The notes under the pieces are model-generated. The model worked only from the letters and a program-made list of their open reading frames with translations, ran no database searches and was not told where the DNA came from. From Glossina fuscipes (Eukaryota; Arthropoda; Insecta; Diptera; Glossinidae), in the NCBI RefSeq assembly GCF_014805625.2, contig NW_023998493.1:730082-794081 (forward strand): a DNA stretch of 64,000 nucleotides. The letters are read 5' to 3'. Within the stretch, counting starts at the first letter, position 1. Every line of letters begins with the position of its first letter. The position numbers and the translations under genes were made by a program. This document shows, piece by piece, positions 60,330 through 64,000 of this stretch.

Positions 60330-61200
60330 GTTTTCAATTGTGTTAATTACATCTTATATCGGAATAATCATGATCAAAACATTTGCAAGAACCCAATGTA
60401 TCTTGAATGTATCTCTAGTATTTGCAGTAATAAGTTATGGTCAACAATATCAAAGGCCTTAGAGATTACGACAATGGTCAAATTACCCTTATCGTACCTC
60501 GGACGAATGTCCTCTAGAACTTTTCCTGGACTTAAAACCCGTTTGAGTAGTACTAAATAAGTTCTTAATATTCAAATGCAATCCAATCTGATCAGTTATC
60601 AGGCCTTTAAAAGCTTTTCACAGAGCAGAAAGGATGCTAATCGGGTGAAAGTCTTCAGAAAGAATAGAGGATGCCTTTTTTCCAATGGCAATGACCTTCG
60701 ATATTTTCCAACATTCGGGAAATGAGCAAGTTGTTACTACGTGATTGAATACATAAGTCAAGGGCGAAACAATATCTGGGAGATCCAACTTGATGAATCT
60801 GATGCCAATATTGTCACGACCGACAGAATTTGAATAATGCTGTGTACAGCCCGACCTAGTTTATCTTCGGTAAAAGCTCCAAATTGGAAAGTTTCAACTT
60901 ACCGAAACATAATCCCTTGGTTCACAAGCAAGCAGCGGTTGTTACACCCAAAATTACATTACAAAAAATAACCATTCAATCTTTCACGATGAGTTTGGCA
61001 CATTATAGCGCTCCTTCTTACGTCTACTTTCTGCAGATTCTTCCAAAGCACCTCAGGAGTCCAGCTTCTCCTACTTCAATTGTGAAGTATATTTCTTGGG
61101 AGAAATTACAAAATCCTCATTCAGCGGTCCAACAAAGAGCGATACGTTGCGGGCACAACGCACAGTGAATTGGTTGAACTAAATATTAAATATTCTAAGT
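60330..61200 (-). pseudogene. Jockey-like LINE reverse-transcriptase relic
   Basis: On the minus strand, from 61170 down, linker codons before the RT precede DSAGRDNIGIRFIKLDLPDI near 60790-60850. FPECWKISKVIAIGKKASSI follows near 60660-60720, and then NLTIVVISKAFDIVDHNLLL near 60430-60485 (the first catalytic Asp region). The copy is cut off at about 60330, before the YADD box. It abuts the tail of the plus-strand LINE, tail to inside. Confidence 0.7.
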
Positions 61201-64000
61201 TATGGCGGTAAGTAGTTAAAACGGTTATGGATTTTTCGCGAAAACACCTTCCAAGGCTAAATTTTGTTCATTTAAGAATTTACTAAGCTTCGAATTGTAA
61301 AATTTATAACAATAAGATTTTGGAGGGGTGTTGATGTATGGTGGTAGTCTTATTTAACGCAGAATACTGGCAATGCTCGTGTATAATTGTTATAAATTTG
61401 ATATCGTTTTTATTTCCTTTCTTTTGTTCTTCTTCATTACTTTCTCTTTGTAACAATATCTTACTTTTTCCGCACAAAAATGAAAACTGAATTATAACAC
61501 TAACTCAAACTTTTCCGTTCAATTAATTTTTAGTTTTCTGGTTTTGTTTCAACTGTTTGCAAGTGAATGATTTCGTTTAGAATTTATTTTGTTTTCAATT
61601 TACCGCTGTTTTCTCTTATAAACGAAACTCTACACAACCAACACTAACTCTAAACAGCCAATGCTTATACCAAACGTAAGCTCTTTCGCTTTTGCATGAT
61701 TTGACAAGGGTTTATTTAACAGGTCATATCCTTATTTAGATACGTGATTACCCCGCAGTTTCTACTTATTCTAATAAAGTTGTGCCAAATCGCGGCCATT
61801 TCATTTTTGCATTTTTAAGTCTACATGCTCTATGGATATACGTTGTAAAACTAAAATAGGAGCTACATGCAGTCGATGTATTTTTGCATTCTCCTCTTAT
61901 AGACGCTACGCAGGATTTCTCAAGAGTAGCTGTTCAACTTCAGAACGCCAAATCTTTACTCCTCTTTATCTTGCCAAACTTATCGGCTAGAGGACTCTCC
62001 TGGTTACCATAAAGCGAATAAAACGCTGCAGTAGTGATTCAGTATCTCGAATGATTGCTTCTTTATCTATCATCTCTTACTTATACTTATTTTCTAGATT
62101 CTTGGTTTCCTACTTGAGTTTATGGACAAGTTACTTAATGCTGTGCGCAGCGTAATTGTAAACGGCGGCGTTTAGGTTTGGATTGCTTTCTTTAAATTTG
62201 TTTACATATTGGGTTATTGGGAAGTGCAGTTCGAAAAGTTTTGAAGTATCTCATACTTTTTGTTGTTTTATTTTGCTAATAAACTTTGCTTACTATTTTG
62301 ATTTGTGACACATTTCAACGGGACGCACATCTGCAACGATATGCAGTCACACTACAATGTGTATATTTAAAAAGTAACCCAAATATGAGATAGCAAATGT
62401 AATTAGTTTTCGTTCTATCAGATTGCACCGAATATTTCCAAATTTTTATATATGTCAATAAATTTTCGTAAAACTTTTTATATGAATATGAAGATATTCT
62501 TCATAATCAAGAGAAGTTATATTAACTTAATATAGTGCATATGTGCATATGAGTACTGAGCATATTTTATGCAATTCCTTAAGCCACAATTAAGATAATC
62601 AAAAGCTTCTTACCTATCTTTTTTATGTGACATCCATCCTCTATATCTAAAGTACGTTTCAAGCCTTTGCACAATAATTTGATAATTTAAATATAACTCA
62701 GTGTAAAAGATTGTTATAACGCAATATTACAAAAGATTGTACAAACGCATAATTACAACGAACAAAAAATACATTGAAAAATTAACAACTCGTCTTCAGT
62801 ATTAACTTCGGATGTAAAATGTCAAAAATGCTATCCTAACTAATGGCTGACGACAAACGCTTCCGTTAACATTATCTAGCAGTGCAGTCCACTAAGATGT
62901 TTTCAACAAATAATTGATAAAAATAGCATTTTTTAGAAAATACAACTCAGGACATAATTACAGTGCTCAGAAAACAGCCCCGTTGTATTTAGATTAAGAC
63001 AGAGCCCATAGAATGATAACTGTGCATATTGTTTCTTCTTCTTTCAAACGTGCAGATCTATTCACAATAGCTATTGCTTTAGAGCATGGTGAATATATCA
63101 AAAAAAAAATATATGTGAGTTAATTCCATATACCAGAATTTTTTAACGTCCTACAGACATCTTTTTAAAGTTCGCGTGAAAAGAAGGTAAAACAGCGCTT
63201 AAAGCTTACACTTTTGCAAAATAATGTTTAATAATAATGGAAAAATAATTTATTAACTAGAACTTTATAAAAAAAATACAAGTCGGTAGGAATAAAATAA
63301 TTGATAAACGTTAAAAAAATTTGCTTGCATCGAGTAAAAAAATGTAATGAAATCATCATTACTGCTATTTTCGATAAATTTCCATGTATGCAATATAAAA
63401 ATACATGTAAGAATGAGTGTATACAAATTATGTAAAGAAATTGTGTATTTGATAGGAAAAAATAAATAAAATCACAAAGAAAATATTTAAGAAAAATCCA
63501 TAATTCTTATATACTAGAATAAAGAGAAGTGTGTGTAAAAATATTTTACAACAAAGCAATGACTGAAAAAAAATCGAAAAAAAGCTACTCACACATGAAT
63601 ATCTGAATTCGGTAAAAAGTTTGTATTTGTCAACGCTTGCTTAGTTTGTTGTTATTATTGGTTTTATTATGCATAAAAAATGTGAGGGAATCTAAGTAAC
63701 GGGAAGAACGAAAACGTTTGAATTTTTTTTTCTTTGAGTCATACCTGTTATTGCCAATGAAATCTTGATGTGTTTTCTGTTTTCCAATATTTTTTTTAAA
63801 GATAATTGTGTTCGATTTTTTGTGCGTTTATATTATAAACTTGGTAGGGGGAAGGGAAGAGGAGGAAGTCTTCTTTTTTTCATATCCATTACCATATATT
63901 AAGTTTATTTGTATCATTTATGTATTCTTGATCACAATGAACAAAGGAATTCCTTTGGGTAAGCTCATACGTGCATAGTCCGTTCAATAAAAAGACAAAC
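61201..64000. other. AT-rich tract to the window end
   Basis: No gene, RNA gene or recognisable mobile element could be supported in this 2.8 kb. Confidence 0.4.

Overview
The window looks like a piece of a higher-fly (brachyceran dipteran) nuclear genome. It is AT-rich, has GT-AG introns mostly of 45-130 bp, contains conserved animal genes whose closest recognisable relatives are Drosophila-type proteins, and carries a mixed load of LINEs, SINEs, mariner, Tigger, Polinton and P-type sequences. I cannot name the species; a non-Drosophila acalyptrate such as a tephritid is only a guess. A 10-base run of N at 4176-4185 shows that it comes from a draft assembly.

Layout. 0-5 kb: a two-exon gene of unknown function and the 3' exons of Ttc7, with a nonsense codon and a microsatellite frameshift, followed by a tRNA-derived SINE and a Jockey-like LINE 3' end. 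5-13.5 kb: diverged hairpin repeats, a decayed Polinton/Maverick integrase region, a Tigger/pogo N-terminal fragment, and a damaged F-box/LRR gene. 14-17 kb: a long intact gene for a P-element-type transposase-like protein. 18-19 kb: a LINE reverse-transcriptase relic. 20.3-34.7 kb: a compact housekeeping island with importin-13 (cdm), RnpS1, Trmt44 with a small gene nested in its intron, Bckdha and AP-1mu. Almost no mobile DNA is seen there apart from one repeat in a Bckdha intron. 35-49 kb: LINE relics, two minus-strand genes with frame damage, a second SINE, a broken second copy of the P-type element, two abutting LINE ORF1 relics, and a mariner relic. 54-56.5 kb: an intact ecdysteroid-kinase-like gene. 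59-61.2 kb: two tail-to-tail LINE relics. The remainder is AT-rich sequence in which I see no gene.

How the genes relate. cdm/RnpS1 and Trmt44/Bckdha are divergent pairs, so shared promoters are likely. RnpS1 and Trmt44 converge, and their poly(A) signals imply overlapping 3' UTRs. Functions are cellular housekeeping: nuclear transport, splicing/exon-junction, tRNA Um44 methylation, branched-chain amino-acid catabolism and clathrin-adaptor trafficking. They do not form one pathway.

The most interesting signals are: (1) the two P-type copies, where the intact one has Gln in place of the putative catalytic Glu that the broken copy keeps; (2) a SINE whose 3' tail matches the 3' ends of two LINE relics in the same window; (3) a small nested gene with a CLIP-like cysteine pattern; and (4) a sharp contrast between frame-perfect island genes and frameshifted genes outside it.
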